Positions 25,789 to 39,805 of a DNA stretch of 64,000 nucleotides are shown here, piece by piece. The notes below the pieces were generated by a model, which saw only the letters and a program-made list of their open reading frames with translations, was not told where the DNA came from and searched no databases. The position numbers were made by a program, and so were the translations under genes. Origin of the DNA: Onchocerca lupi (taxonomy: Eukaryota; Nematoda; Chromadorea; Rhabditida; Onchocercidae); contig JAOVVO010000052.1 in NCBI GenBank assembly GCA_028564675.1, positions 155,725-219,724 of the forward strand, read 5' to 3'. Position 1 is the stretch's first letter. Every line of letters begins with the position of its first letter.

Positions 25789-28389
25789 TCAATTCTTGCG
25801 CTGCGAATCATCAGGATGATGATACAAAATTGCATGAGCAGCTACTTCCGATAATTCTTCTATCAATTTTGGTTCATATTTTGGTAATTTTTCAGGCATT
25901 TCTCCTTGAATGCTTGCGAGTTCTTCTAAACGTGCATTGATTATCCGTTCTTCAACATCCAGTTCTTCTAGACGCTTCTTTATCTACAAGTTTTGCAGAG
26001 ATATTCATAGGTTCAGGATAGTAATGTCGCAAAATTATTCGAAAATTTCTGAATAATATTGCTTCAACAAATTTCTTTTTTTTTTTTTGAAAAAAATTTG
26101 AGCCAGAATGTAATTTTTATTTGCACGAATTTATCTAACTTTCAAATTACTTCAGGTCCATATTGTATCCGTTCAGCAATATATTTCTTGTTTAGTTCTT
26201 CCATCTTAATATCTTTTTCCTTTTCAATTCTTTCCTTCAATAACGCTTCCACCCAAGCTTTTCGTCTTTTTTCTACCTGCTCCTCAGGACGTTTTGGCAC
26301 ATGATAAGCGATTTTTAGTTCGGATAACACCTTAAATTCTATCGCCAAAAGCGTGAATGAATGAAATATTACGAGCAAATAATTACTCGGAACAATAAAA
26401 ACAATAATGACTATTCACAGAAAAAAAATATCATCCCGTCATTCATAAAATCAAACCTTTTCAAAAGCTGCTGTATCCACTTCGCGTAACTGTCGTAAGA
26501 GTTTTCGACGAAATGCTATCATCAGATGAAGAGGATGTACGATATGAGCAGGCTTCTGTAAAAGTTTCCTTTTTAAGTATCGAGAAAAGTGATAAGTTTA
26601 TTAAACCGTTAAAATTATAAAAGAAATGAAGAAACAGAAGAAATTCTATTACCATCTCCAAGATGGAGCTTAAAAAATTGATTTTCTTGGAATTGGACAG
26701 TTATATAGTACAAAGCCAATCAACAGCAAGTCATTTTTCATTTGCAAGACTTTATGTGGTTTTGCAACTTATTAAGAGGACCCAATCTCATAATTTCTAG
26801 TAACGAAACTATTGTCCCAGAAATTTTTGATTAAAACAAGTTAAAATCAACAAAAATAAAAATAGCATCCGCTATACCTTTGGTTTGTTATCTATTTCTT
26901 TTACAAGCAAAGTCCACGAACGTATTATACCGGTTGTCCAAGCAACTAAAATAATTTTCCATTTCAATTGATAAAAATTGGAACAACATAAAATACTGTC
27001 ATATAAATTATTTCACCCATTCTTCTATTTAAAAATTGCATACAAACAACAGATAATACGCCGCCTACTCAAAATGTGACTTTTAGTTGCAAAAACTTTT
27101 AATTAGAAAATTTTCGAAAAATATTTAAAAAATTTCACCATTTCATCAATGTTTATAAAATCTACACATAAAGTTGCTTAAAGTTGATTCTGCTAGCTTA
27201 CTTTTCACTTCTAATGAGTTTATATCGAGTTTATGCTTTCGTACTCTATCAATCAAAGCTTTTTTCCAGGCATCTGTGTAATCTCGTCTTTCGCCAAATT
27301 TAATGCTGTAAGAATTTTTAAGTACATAGACTTGAAAATCTCAATAAATAATTTTCACAGAATTCTTGCCATTTTACTTTCGTTGCCGATATTTCACATG
27401 ACATCCTATTGCTTTTAACTAACCGATTCAAGCAAATTAAGATCAGCGAATGCTTTATCAAGTAATGCTTAAAAAATATGAAAATGAGATCTTTCAATTT
27501 AAAAGAATAGATAGATCATAATAATGTGAACTTCTGTTCATAACTTCTGTTTTTCGAGACATCTGCATATCTACAAACTTCAGCTAAATGACAAGCACCC
27601 CTTATGGTATAGTAAAACGCATTAACTAATCAGTCCTTATTCCACAATCACGACAAATGGCATGCTCAAATGATATAGTGAACCAGCATGTTTTGATATG
27701 TAGTCGTCATATATGTCTATTCAGTTATTGATTATATCGACAAAATATTGATATAATCCATCTTACCTAAAAATCTTTTTCACCGATTCCGGTATTCCTT
27801 CCCAGTCCAATTCTGCATAATTAGCTTTCGGTGAATTCTCATCAATTTCCGGTACCCAATTTTTTGGCTTTCTCCCTATCATTTGATCATCACCTTTAAA
27901 TGTTACTTCTCGTTCACTTCCTATCTTCTCCTTCCATAAAAGCGTCAGTGTATCCACGTATTGTTCATCTCAAAATAACATTTACAATTCATTAACTTCT
28001 CAGAATATGTCTAAAAATAGTGAATAATATTCTATCAGTTGTACATTTATATTTACGCTCCTATCGCTTATGTGTCGATATTCCCTCATTTCTACAACTT
28101 CCCTTCTTAAAATATAATTGGCAGTAATTTTTCCTGGTAAATACCCAATGCACAATTTCAGTAAAAGATAAACAGGCTAACCGAGTGGCACTTCATGCGC
28201 CAGTTTTTCAAAATGATTCGGATCTTGACGAGCTGGATCAGTTACTTTCATGTGTTTATTAAAAAATGGAAATCGCGGCCTACTACTCTGTCGCTTTATT
28301 GTTGTGAGATATATGCTTCGATACCAATCAATTATTACTCTGCTACATGCATTCTTGCAAAGCAATGCATTCCTACAGAACACAACCAT
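25789..28389 (-). CDS. mrps-15: Mitochondrial small-subunit ribosomal protein uS15m (MRPS15)
   Basis: A component of the mitochondrial small ribosomal subunit. Seven exons with consistent phases: 28182-28389, 27767-27968, 27202-27305, 26878-26945, 26457-26555, 26151-26330, 25789-25983 (351 aa). The S15 fold is visible: helix 1-2 as IAWTTGIIRSWTLLVKEI, then HPLHLMIAFRRKLLRQLREV, where RRKLL is the classic S15 core, and DTAAFEKVLSELKIAY (compare bacterial RRKLLDYLKKKD..Y..LIEKLGI). The N-terminal MVVFCRNALLCKNACSRVII is basic/hydroxylated and suits a mitochondrial targeting peptide. The C-terminal extension is charged and helical (KKRLEELDVEERIINARLEE). The first donor is G|GTTAGC, forced by phase and giving VPLDEQYVDTL. 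The start at 28389 lies 5 nt after a strong acceptor. Lengths longer than bacterial S15 (~89 aa) are usual for mitochondrial forms. Confidence 0.88.
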
Positions 28390-28393
28390 ACGT

Positions 28394-28410
28394 CCTGAAG
28401 AGGTTATATT
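28394..28410 (-). promoter_or_regulatory. Candidate trans-splice acceptor of mrps-15
   Basis: Minus-strand AACCTCTTCAG ends just before 28394, only 5 nt upstream of the ATG. Such a short leader is characteristic of spliced-leader mRNAs. Confidence 0.6.
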
Positions 28411-29959
28411 AATATTTATCGAAATTTCAAGACGATTTCGACATTTATCATTCTAAAAAATGAGATTATACAGAATAGCTACACTTATCCTCGTACAAAA
28501 TACATCTATGCTGCATCCTACATCTTAGAAATGACCATTAGAATTGACAGCAATGCTTTGTCTCTTTTTCTTTTTGGTAAGCAATTCCCATCAAAACAGT
28601 ACGCTTCCAGAAATTCGAAGTAACTCGATTAAGTATCCTAATGTGCTAAGGAAATAGACAATCCATTAAATCAGTCCACATAAACGATAATACAAGAACA
28701 AATCATGAAAAATATATTTCTAGTATGTTAACTGAATTCATTTTAATAAAGTGGCCTGTCCCATATCTGTTAATTATTCTTCTACTCTTTTTTCCCCCTC
28801 TTTCTTACTAATATAGCACTAATGCATAAACTCCAACACTAAAGTAAAATCCCGAATTATTTTACCAATATACCGAATTTTTTCAGACTGAGAAATTTTC
28901 TGAAATAACAAAGTTGGCTGTAAAATCCATCACATTTTATCTTAAGAATAAGGCAAATGATCATTTAACTGCGTATCACCATCTATATGAATGGTAAATA
29001 AAGTGGATGAAAAGCACAAGAACAAATTGAGTTTGGAATTAAAATTATAAACGAAGGAAGGAATTCAACATAACTTCATAATTTAAAACTCAAAGGACAA
29101 TAAATAACCACTTTTTCTTTACGAATGCCGACAAAAATTCACTTAAAAAAATCTGCTCAAACAGCATGACAGGAAAAGGAAGAAACTTAACAGAACTGTG
29201 ATTTCTGCAAAAAAAAAAACGGACTATATGCAAAGAATTTGAACTAGTGACCATCGATTTCAAATTAACATATCAATTTCTGGGGAAACTATAAATATTT
29301 CCCAGAAAAGGCACGATGTGATTGATCAATTGATAGTAAACACCCACAACTTCGAAAGCAAAAATTTCACGTGTAAGGGGTATGAAGATTTTCCTAGATA
29401 ACAATAATGGCGTTGATAGAAGCAAAAGCAGACCAACAGAAGTATTAAAGATGGGAATGAATTTTGACAAGAATACTCAGTATTTTCATGAATGATATAG
29501 TAACGCAAATTCACTGACGATAAAACAAATAAAACAAATACTTCAGTTTCCAGCAAATGCAATGCACTTCACGCTACATCAATTTGGTGATAACTGCCTG
29601 AACAACTTGAAAAGACAGAAGAAAGAGCAAAGAAAATAGGTAGCATCATTTGGAAAAAAAACCGATATTCCGAAACGTATTCTTTGACTTCACAGAATCT
29701 TTCTTTTCAATTTTATTATTCGATTCCCTTACGGAAAAAAAAGATCGAGATTCACAATTTACTTAAAATTGGCTGAAAAAAACTATTATTACTTCCCAAT
29801 GATGAATTTTGTTACTGTATTTCATGAAGAAATAAGTAACAAGAGTGCACTGATTATTAGTTTAAAAATTGAAAATCACGGCGGCATGGCACAAAATACA
29901 ACCAGCACAGAAAATAAGATTTAAAAAAAAGTGAGAGAAAACAAGAAACTGAATCGCTT
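28411..29959. other. Spacer between mrps-15 start and erm-1 stop
   Basis: 1.5 kb without supported coding. A minus-strand AATAAA lies at 29712-29717, about 245 nt past the erm-1 stop, and is a plausible polyadenylation signal. Confidence 0.6.
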
Positions 29960-31652
29960 TCACATATTTTCATACTGGTCTATACGACGTTTTGTATTGC
30001 CGCCACGAATTTGTCGCAATGTTTTATATTTATCTCGTCCAGCCCGCTTATTTTCCATATGCAATAGATCGTATTCCGTCAACTGCTGTTTGTCTTTTAC
30101 CGCTTCCAAATCTGCTGTTAGAGCCTACAATAAAAAAAAAAAATCATGCTTAAGAATTACAAATTAGATGAAGTACTTGAAACATTTCAAAATTCCAATG
30201 TTCAAGAAAATGTGTAAAATACCAATTAGTATCATTCCATTCAACATAAAAAATTTTAATTATAATAAAAACCATTTGCGAATCAAGTTTCTCAGCATTA
30301 ATAGGATTATGTTGAATTAAATGTTTGAAAATTCGATTCATCTGACTTAAATTTATGATACAAATGATATCTGATGCACTCGATATAATTACTCATAATA
30401 AATATGAGGAAAGAATAAAACGAATTACATCAAGTTTATGTTTCAATGAAAGATTCTGTTCGGCAGCGGTCATTCTCTCAAGTTCTCTTTGTGGAACATT
30501 CTCGTCGCCACGAGCAGTCAACTCTGCAATTAAACGCAATATATATTTGAATTTTCATTAGGCTTCCATGAATTTGAACAGTCATCGCTGTCATCCTCGT
30601 GTTATCATTCAAAAATTCATGAAATATGAGGAATTTTTGAACGGTAACACGAGGATGACTGCAATTCCGTGAGCAATAAATAAATATTTATTTACTGATA
30701 CCAAGTTCCAACAAACCTGTAGCAATCTGTCCATTTTCACTAGCATTTTCATCCAGATCTACTTCCTTAACGTTAAATGCATTCAACTGGCGATTATTTT
30801 CCCGCTCTTGAAGAGCTCGTGCCTCTTCGACTTCTCTTTGTAAACGCTCCGTCTCCTGAGTCTTCATATCAACTTGTTCACGCATTTCAGCTACTTGCTG
30901 TTCACGTCTGCGGACTTCCAGCTCCAGGCGTTCACGCTCCTCAGAGCTCATTTCGCGTTCTGATCGCAACTGTTCGTTCAACCTTCGTAATTCATCTTCC
31001 TTCACTTCCAGTTGCTCTTTAGCGATCTACAAATTATACCTGTTAATTTCATTCGTTTATCCCATAATATAATCCTTCCTTGCTTCTCAATTCTTTTTAA
31101 ATAATTAATAGTAAAAGTTTTTAAATACACAGCTATTAAAAAAATTCAAACCTGAAGTTCTGCAAGTTGCTGTTCAAGACGTCGAATAGTATCCTGTGCA
31201 TGCAGTAGCTCTCGCTGGGCCCTTTCCATTTCTTCCCTCATTTTTTCCATCCTTTCTTCATATTCTTTCTGCTTTTGCTCAGCAGCTTCACGTGCCGTCA
31301 TTTCCTAAAGCTTTTCAGATTAATCTTTAATTAGCAGAGTAAAATGACATTGATGCGCTGCACCTACACGTGAGATACTGAGCTAATCTTTTTTGAAACT
31401 AAATTCTTCGTCAGTATTAGAAATATCCAATTTCAACCTCACATATAAAAAAATGAGATTTATTACAAAATAACTGTTATAAAAATGTAGGATTAAAGTA
31501 TAATTTACAATCTCAACTAAAACTAAGTATATTCGATATGTTATCGCAATGATAATAATGCCTATAAAGCAAGTAACTGAATTTGCAAAAGCTAATTTTG
31601 TTGAGAAAAAAGACGAACAAAATAGCTCATCCACTTCCAAATTATTTTTTAC

Positions 31653-31687
<35 letters not shown>

Positions 31688-34600
31688 TAGCTTGAATAAT
31701 AACTAACTTTTGTAAGGCGTTCCTGTTCAAGTTGTCTTTGCATTCGCTCTTCCTTAGCTTGCTGTTTCATTTGCTGCACCTCAATCGTATCCGGCTTCCT
31801 TCTGCGCATATATAGTTCGTGGTTGCCCATACACAGAGCCAATATTCGCTTGTTTATTCGCAGCCGTGGAGCATAAAATACAAAATCCTGGAAAATACCA
31901 ATATTATTGTCTTTAAACGATTCAAAATCAAAATTTCGATATGAAGCAACAAATCACTTATATAAAATGCCGGAAAATTATCATGAATACCAAATTTTGA
32001 TATAATATATTGACTTGCGGATCGAAAACAGTCTAATTAAAGATAATAAACGATCAAAATCCTATTGTACCCAAATGTAAAACATCTCTTTTGTGTCCCA
32101 GTCCTAGTGACATAATTAAAATGAAATCAGGAAAATGAAAAACTAATAAAGAGAATAAAAATAAAGAATACAGTGACTAATTGAAATAAATAACTTACAT
32201 TTGCCTTTTTATCAATTGGCTTTATAACAAATTTCTTGTCATTGAATGAAATATTCCGTATTTCAGACCACGGAAAGCCAACTTTGGGTGTCAGGCGATC
32301 ATTCTTTTCGTATATGTTAAGTCCAAGAGCATCAACACCCAAAAACAGCTCTGTTCCCTTCTTATTACGAATTTCGAAGTACTGCAAATAATAGGAATTA
32401 AATTTTGAAATATTCTTCCACAGGAGAAAAGGAAATGCAGGGTTTATAATTTATGTTTATGTTCTGCACACAAAAACTAAGCATTTATATCCACACATGA
32501 TTTCAGCTATTGAGTAAATCTAAAAAATTGGAAGTGCTTTAGGAAATTTCTGTAACACATATTAATGAAAAAATAAGAAAATGGGAAAAAAGATAGACTT
32601 GAAGAACAAATGTAATCTACTGAACGACTTTTCATCTGCAATCCTCACTTTCCATTTTCTTATTCCGCTAAATGCTATACTGAGATCTACGGATTAAAAA
32701 AAGCTTCATAATGAAGTGGAACATACGCAAAAACGTATTACAAAATTAAGTAGGACGCAATATTTTAAATTATGCCATACATGAATCATCATACGGTACA
32801 ATAAATTATATGCATTCAGTTCTATGCAAAATAACATAAAAGAATGATTCCTGATGTGCAGAAAATAACAGAAATCCCACTACACTTCTATAGAATTTTT
32901 TTTCATGTTATAGAAAACTATTCATAACTAGTTCTTCCAAAGTTATCACTATTTCAATTAAGAAATAAAAATAAATTAGCGAATAAAAAGGATTTCAAAT
33001 AAAGTGGAACTGACATTAACGCCATACATCTCGAGATCTTGCGCTATTTTTAGATATTCCATCATTGCCTGCTCTCTATTTGTATTTTTATGGTCTGCCC
33101 ACCAAACCATTATACGCTTCTCCCATTCTTCAGGACTAAAAAGACAGCGAATTGAATTAAATTTTATTTCTCGAATAATTTCCTACTTTTCCTTTGCATC
33201 AATCAAATTTTGATACAGCTAATTTCCTTTTGCCACAGTATAAGCAAGAATCATTTATATTATACAGTATAATATATAAATCGAGAATTAATGAGAATTA
33301 ATTTCTTTTGAATTAAGAGTAATTCAGGAATGGATCACAATCAAATTACATTTTAACTTCTATAAATATGTAAAAGAGATAACAAATATCAGTAGTTTAC
33401 TGACACCTTGATTCGAGTTTGAAAAATAGTTTGAGAAAAGGAAGAAAGAGGAGTTTTCAAAATATTAAAAATATGGTATCAAAAGATTAAGTACCAGCGT
33501 GTATTTCATTAAAATGATGAAAAGGTTAAAAAAGAAAAAACCTCAATTTGAACTGTCCAATAACCCTTTGGGGCAGTAACCGATCGGAAGTAAGACAACC
33601 GGGCTTGTGCGTCTCCGGACTGTAATCGCCATATTTAGCTTGCATTGCAAACGATGCAAGTAGGACTGAAGTTTCTGGCGGACAATAAATTTCATCCGAA
33701 AGCACAGCATCCTTCACTTGCAAATAAAAAAGTCTCTGAAACGCGCAAAACATAAATTCTGGGAATTTCCTTGAAATCTTAGGATGTCACTTCCACATAT
33801 TATATAATTTATATTCCCAACAACACTTAGGAAACTTACAAGGGTAATATCCTGAATTATTTCTTCTTGAACATCTTCCGGATAGAACTTAGCTCGGAAT
33901 TTGAACAGCAAAGTCTGTTCTTTTTTTACATCCTGCGCTGTGACCTGAAACAAATCATTACTAGATTTAAAAATTAGAGTACCTTGCTAAGATTGTTTTC
34001 CTAATTAGCTCTATCTTTGCAACCAAACTAATAATCAGCAGAAAATTGATTATTGAAAAAAATGAACTATCGAAATAAACCTTTTTGTTCAGTTTAAGCC
34101 ATGTTAGGAAACCCTTTGTATCGGTGTACTGCAATCCAAAATACCAAATTTCACGAAGGCCAACTGTTTTGACGACCTGGTCAAACAGCTGTTTACCGGT
34201 AGTGCTTGGCTGGATGGCAAATTCCAGTTCCGCGTCCATCGTCGTCACCCGTACGTTTATCTGAAAAATAAAACTACTAATGAGTATATTTTAAATTACA
34301 AGAAAGGAATCAATTAGTAGAATCACCAGTAGAAAAACAATACACCAAATTTTCAAAAAAGTTATTCAAACTTCATTTGAATAATTCAGCCGCATAAAAG
34401 ACATAACGAAATGTCAGTTTACCTTGTTATAATTAGGAGACAATTTTTTTTAAAGATTTTAAAGAAGGAAGAAAGTTAGCGAAAACTATCTATTATTTCT
34501 AATACAGCCTGAATATGCCTTTTTAACTTCAGCAAGACATTATTCCATTTAAAGCTCTTTCTGTCTAAAACTCTAATATTCATTTCCTTGTACCAATAAC

Positions 34601-34951
34601 CTTCATTTTTTGTCCCGACCAGTTCCAGTATAGTTTTCATAATTTTCTACCTTTTAATTTTCGAAAAAAACTAGCAAAATTTCTGTTTTCGAAATGCTCT
34701 GCCAATTATCTACCATAGGGAAATGGGATAATACACATCACTATGACATCACTGAAAAATTTTCGTTTGATTTCATCTTACGAAACTTTCTATCCGAAAA
34801 ACGATATTCTATATTATGGAGATTTTACAGAATAATTTAATTGCTGCAAATTTATGTCGTTTAATTGCATGCTCCACCAGTCTTGTAGTTTGAAAAATTC
34901 CATGATAGAAAAAAACAAAATATAATGAAGACTTACCGCCTTCTTAGACAT
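29960..34951 (-). CDS. erm-1: Ezrin/radixin/moesin (ERM) membrane-cytoskeleton linker
   Basis: ERM proteins link cortical F-actin to apical membrane proteins. Eleven exons: 34937-34951, 34081-34260, 33840-33944, 33542-33735, 33015-33135, 32199-32381, 31708-31887, 31152-31304, 30717-31026, 30429-30523, 29960-30124 (566 aa, normal ERM length). It starts MSKKAINVRVTTMDAELEFA like C. elegans ERM-1A. The FERM domain fills residues 1 to ~296, with [48 protein letters not shown] and LCMGNHELYMRRRKPDT. A long charged helix follows (~297-480). The C-ERMAD ends KYKTLRQIRGGNTKRRIDQY ENM, the F-actin site, with the regulatory threonine at about T547. Exon 1 codes only five residues, which would fit alternative first exons for A and B isoforms. 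Several donors are non-consensus (AAG|GTTTAT, AAT|GTCAGT, AAA|GTTAGT). Confidence 0.98.
30591..30658. ncRNA. Candidate intronic pre-miRNA-like hairpin in erm-1
   Basis: Arms 30591-30618 and 30631-30658 pair at 28 positions: 26 Watson-Crick, one G:U and one A:C. The loop is ATGAAATATGAG. Pairing continues weakly outside (G:C, then C:G, G:C, T:A, A:T with mismatches) to give a stem of about 35 positions. It sits in the erm-1 intron between exons 9 and 10. Size and shape fit an intronic miRNA precursor, but a short inverted-repeat transposon remnant would look the same. Confidence 0.4.
31656..31686. repeat. 31-nt poly(T) tract in an erm-1 intron
   Basis: An unbroken T run on the plus strand, i.e. 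poly(A) on the erm-1 sense strand, beginning about 21 nt downstream of the exon 7 donor. It is probably an expanded homopolymer. Confidence 0.95.
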
Positions 34952-35042
34952 AGCGCCTAAGTTATGAAAATAATGCTATTCGGTCAATTCTGCTTCACGT
35001 TTTCCTTAATGATTATAATCCTGAAAAAAAAAAAAAAAAAAT
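34952..35042 (-). promoter_or_regulatory. erm-1 5' leader and acceptor with pure T tract
   Basis: On the minus strand an 18-T run followed by CAG ends at 35021, leaving a 69-nt leader before the ATG. A second possible acceptor, TTTCATAACTTAG, ends a few bases upstream of the ATG. Either could receive a spliced leader; the upstream one is far stronger by sequence. Confidence 0.5.
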
Positions 35043-38000
35043 ACGATTTCGACATCCGAATCTTGTATGATTCATAAATGAAACGTTCGTAACTTTCAAA
35101 TATTAATAAAAAGAATCCAAAACAAAAAATATCTCTCTCCAAGCAAGAAAACTTTACATTCCTTTACCGAAGAAGTTTACAAGCCAAATATCAGGGCATA
35201 TTTAAAATGATTCTTGGTTACTGCACTTAACTGACATTATGTAAGATTTCGAAACGTTATGAATATTAGAAAAGGGATTTTTGTGTGACTGAAATAATTA
35301 AATGAGAGGAAACATTCAAACAAACGTTCTAGAAATTAACTTGGGCTTACTTAATCACGTTTATTTTTGGTAATGTCTGTACTGGTTTTCTGCACTAAAA
35401 ACTTCCTGATTCTTCGAAGCATGCATCATAATGTACTGATATATGAAATAAGGCTTAACATCTCAAAGTATAAACACTCCTCATCAAATAATGGTAGCAC
35501 ATTCTTCACGAACTAATTCTTATAGATTTATTAAATATCAATTCAATTTTTATTACTCCAGGGGTAATCAAAATCTTCAGAAATTGAATGTTAAACAGAT
35601 TTTTAGAATTTTAATCTCGATGAATGTGCATGAAGTTGCCTCACAAAATAAACATCACATCCGTATCTATTAGTATTGCATGGAAACCAAGAATTATAAC
35701 ATAACAAACTATATTGAAAAAAACTGCAAAAAAAATATTTCTGTGAAACCCATTATAAAACAGTGACACGCCATTAACACCCTTCCCTTTTTGATGATAA
35801 ATATCAAGCCAGCAAATCGCATCCTATAATGCTATTTTTCATAAGTCAAACTGCTTCTTGGCAATCCACTGAAATAGCAAGATGTTCTGGAATGGTACAA
35901 GATGACGATCCAGATCAAAAATAAATGTCTGTTTTTCGTTATCTGGAAAATAAAATGAAAGCACTTTTACTATTTCATCACAAATTTAGTAAAAAGAAAA
36001 CAAATTTTCTACATGAAAAATGGAAAAAAAAAGAAAGAACACTTAAGTTTTAAGTATGAAATATTATGGTTCATTACTAAGATATTATATTTTGCATGGC
36101 GCTAATCGTCTTATCAATTTATTTGATGAAGTTCAAACATATATATTTTTTTCAACATATATTATCTATGAATGTCAACAGCGTACAGTGTTAAACCATC
36201 ACTTATAAAATATAGTATCGCAAATTCTCATGTTCTTAAAATAAAACATAACCTTTCAATTAAAAAAGACAAAATTTGAAAAATAATCAAGTCAGATTTC
36301 TAAAGATGCACATTAAAAGTGATCTAAAATCAAAAAAACTTCCTTATTTCATCTTGACATTGCTTCAAAAACATTACAAGCGACCGCTAATAAAATGAAT
36401 TACTGAAACACAAACATCGCTGATACCATAAAACGGGGTGAAAAGTGAGAAGATTCGCAAGAAACAATATCGGAGCTTTCAAATTATTTAGAAGAGAAAT
36501 AATGCAAAGATCATCACTATTACAACAAATAGGAAGAGGAATATATTATGGAATAAGTGGAAGAGAAACTTGTCCAACAACAAACCGACAACATTTACAA
36601 TGTTTCTTCAACTTCAATACTTTTGATCTATATGTGTTGTGTGGCTATTGCTCGTCTTTGGCATGCTTCGCTCTAGTATTTAATAAAATATTTATTTTTT
36701 TTGACAAAAAAACACCCAAGTTGTGACTCGACAAGGACAAGAAGTTTTCAAACAATTTTCAAACACCACGTTATCTAGTCAACATCAACTTCATCACAAA
36801 AGTATCGTGTTTATTGCAATTTGTCATGACTGAAAATAACTCGCAATGTTATATTCTGGTAATTTGTATAATAAAATGTATGGAATTTGCAATGAAAACA
36901 AAGTGAAATGTGTGAATAAAAACAAACTTTAGAAATGCAAAGCAAACTATCCATCAATGAGGAAGCATTCCAGACTAAAATTCAAAGCATTAATCACAAT
37001 TCTCAACTCCTTCTATGAAGTGACGATATGAAAAGCAATCATCTCAATTTTTACAGTACCATCGGGGGAAAACCAACAGATCCATCGGTTTCTTTTGCAT
37101 CGAATAATTTATGGAAAATATTTTATACACATTATGCGATTTCAGTGAAAAATCTCAACAAAATAACAGGAAAGAGCAATTAAAGAAAGGTGAATAAAAA
37201 CAATAAAATCAGTACATTTGGTATTGCATTGCTATTTGTTCTGTACACAGATTATAAATTCAAATACAACATTAACAAGCATAGAACAATTACTCATAAA
37301 TCGATTTCTCGATATCCGACAAAATCAATAAGGAAAATTATTTCTAATTATTACTTTCAGAAAAGATGTAAAACAGGCTTTCACGCAACTGGAAAATATT
37401 CCTATGACTTTTTCCATCAAATGCGAATTCTCCAAGAAATTAAAATTTAGTATTAAAAATCATTTATTTAATCAACGAATCTTTGATTTTCAAAAGTCTA
37501 TCAACATGTCATAGGCATGATATGCCCACGGAATCAGCTCTGTGCCATATATACTAAGCTCACATATTTTAGAACTGTCTGGAAAAAAATCCACAACAAA
37601 ATAATAATTCAAATTTAACACAATTTACAGATATTGTGAGATAAAAGTAGACTTTATTTTCATAATTTGAGTCCATTCCAGGGATTTCATATTTCGCATT
37701 ATTAAAATTTTTTAGCGCAATACTTATGAGTTTCAGCTCATCACTTTATTACTTTCTTGTAAATAGTTTGAAATCGAAAGTCCTTACAACCGATTATCTA
37801 TTTTATAGACTAATTAAAAGATCTGGAATTTTCAAAGAAATTTGGAAACAAATACCTAAAATAAATAAAATATTCTAAAATAAACAAAGTTAGTAAAAAA
37901 AGTTAATGGTATTAATAGCATTTGTTATAATCCAAAATTCAATTTTAAAAAATAAGTTTGTCCATCTGCAAGATATGGCCAGTTTTCATTCAACTCTCGC

Positions 38001-39805
38001 AACACAATTATGCTAATTACATAATGAATTTAAATATCTTTTGGAGAAAAACAACATAAATACTAAACAAAAAAGTATGAATGGAAAAAACTTTCCGGAT
38101 TTTCTAGAAAAAATACTGAACAAAATGTCCGAATCTTTCTATAAAAATAGAAAACTATGTAAAAATTCTTCTTGAAAATTTCCTATAAAATAAAGTTCAA
38201 ATCCTAATTTGGTTGGATATTTGCAATTTTCTCGAATTACAGCAATATTATTGAATTATTTTACAATGATTCAGACTTCTTGTAAAACATTATTAGATTA
38301 AAATAAAGAAATCAACTGAACTAGTCTGTATAAATATTATAGAGAGAACTATAGCAAAAAGATGAATACATCAGATAAAATATATATAATATGCAAAATT
38401 TAGTAGTATTATGAGGAAAAAGAACCGGTTAATTTAAATTATAACTTTACTTTCGCAAGAATTAATCAAACATTCTGCAAAACCAGTATCTTATGAATAT
38501 AATTTTGGAAGACGATAACTGAAAGAATGGAAAAATGCGGACTATAATTTTATGAGTAATATAATTTTATGATGATTACTATGAAAGATGAAGACTAATG
38601 AATTCAAAAAAAGAAAACCTGTGATTCCGATGGAATAGCAATAAAAAGAGTGACATATAAGCTAATTTAAATCTATGAGAAGTCTTAATTTGCATAACAA
38701 GCGTAATCGCTTAAGTTCTGAAAAAAAGTAAACAAAGATCACTCCTTCTTATCTTGCAATCCAATCAACCACACAGCTACGCTCGAACGATGTTATTGTG
38801 CTGTGATTAAACAATAGTAGTCAATCGGAGTGGCCAAAGACTGTGAAAGAGTAAATGGGAAGGCCTATGATTACTGAAACATTGATAGTTTTTAAATCGG
38901 ATTCTTAAACAAGGTCCAAACAGATAATATACTTTTATCTAATTTCATCCACAGCAATAACATTTGAATTTCAGACTCTTGAATCTTTAATTCTGGAAAT
39001 GACAGAAAACCCGTCATTCAGGATTTGGCTAAAAATGCTGGGCTCTTACCTATTAAGACCTAGAAAAAAAAGCGGTAATCTTCTAGATGATTACTGATTC
39101 TAACGGAGACACATAACATCGCAACTTGACATTATTTTGTCAGGAAGCAATAGTATGTGTAACTTCTAGAATTAGTTATTGAAATAAAACACAAAATTAT
39201 GATGAAAAGAATCGAATATTTGGAAAAGTCATAAATAGAAACATTAGTGAATATAGAAAAAGATAAATAAGAATAGCTATAGTGCCATATTTATCCGAAA
39301 AATCCGAAAGATGGCTTATTACACGCAAAAAATGTTAAAGATCAAGAAGCACAAAAATAGTTTCAAATGGATCAACAAGCCAATAAACATATTTCCCACC
39401 AAAAAGCTCCGGTTAACAGTTAAATGAAGTAAGATTAACCAATCATGAGGCGACACGCTGAGGGCCAGGAAAGGAGGAGCACTGAAAGGATTTAAAAGAT
39501 TCGAATTTTGAAGCAGAATGAGTTTCTACAATAGTTTTCTAATGACAGTATTGTACCAACAACCGTAGCGATTATTCGATTTGAATCGACACAACAATCA
39601 GCAACCAGGGACCAGAATACTATTCTTTTCTACGAGCGACAAAGGAAAGAATACCGAGTAATAAATTTCATTGGATATTCTGAGATAATTGTTTTGTTCG
39701 TAACTGTTTCATCTATTTATAAAAATTCTTTCTGCAGACAGGAATTGTTTCTTTAACAAAATTAATTTCCCAACAGTACTGTAGCACAATAATGGAGTTT
39801 AGAAA

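Noticed and set aside
31383..31842. Open frames with a long poly-lysine stretch
   Set aside because: They come from reading exon 7 of erm-1 through its donor into an intronic poly(A) run on the sense strand.
39020..39110. Short inverted repeat around GTAATC..GATTAC
   Set aside because: Only six base pairs; expected by chance in AT-rich DNA.
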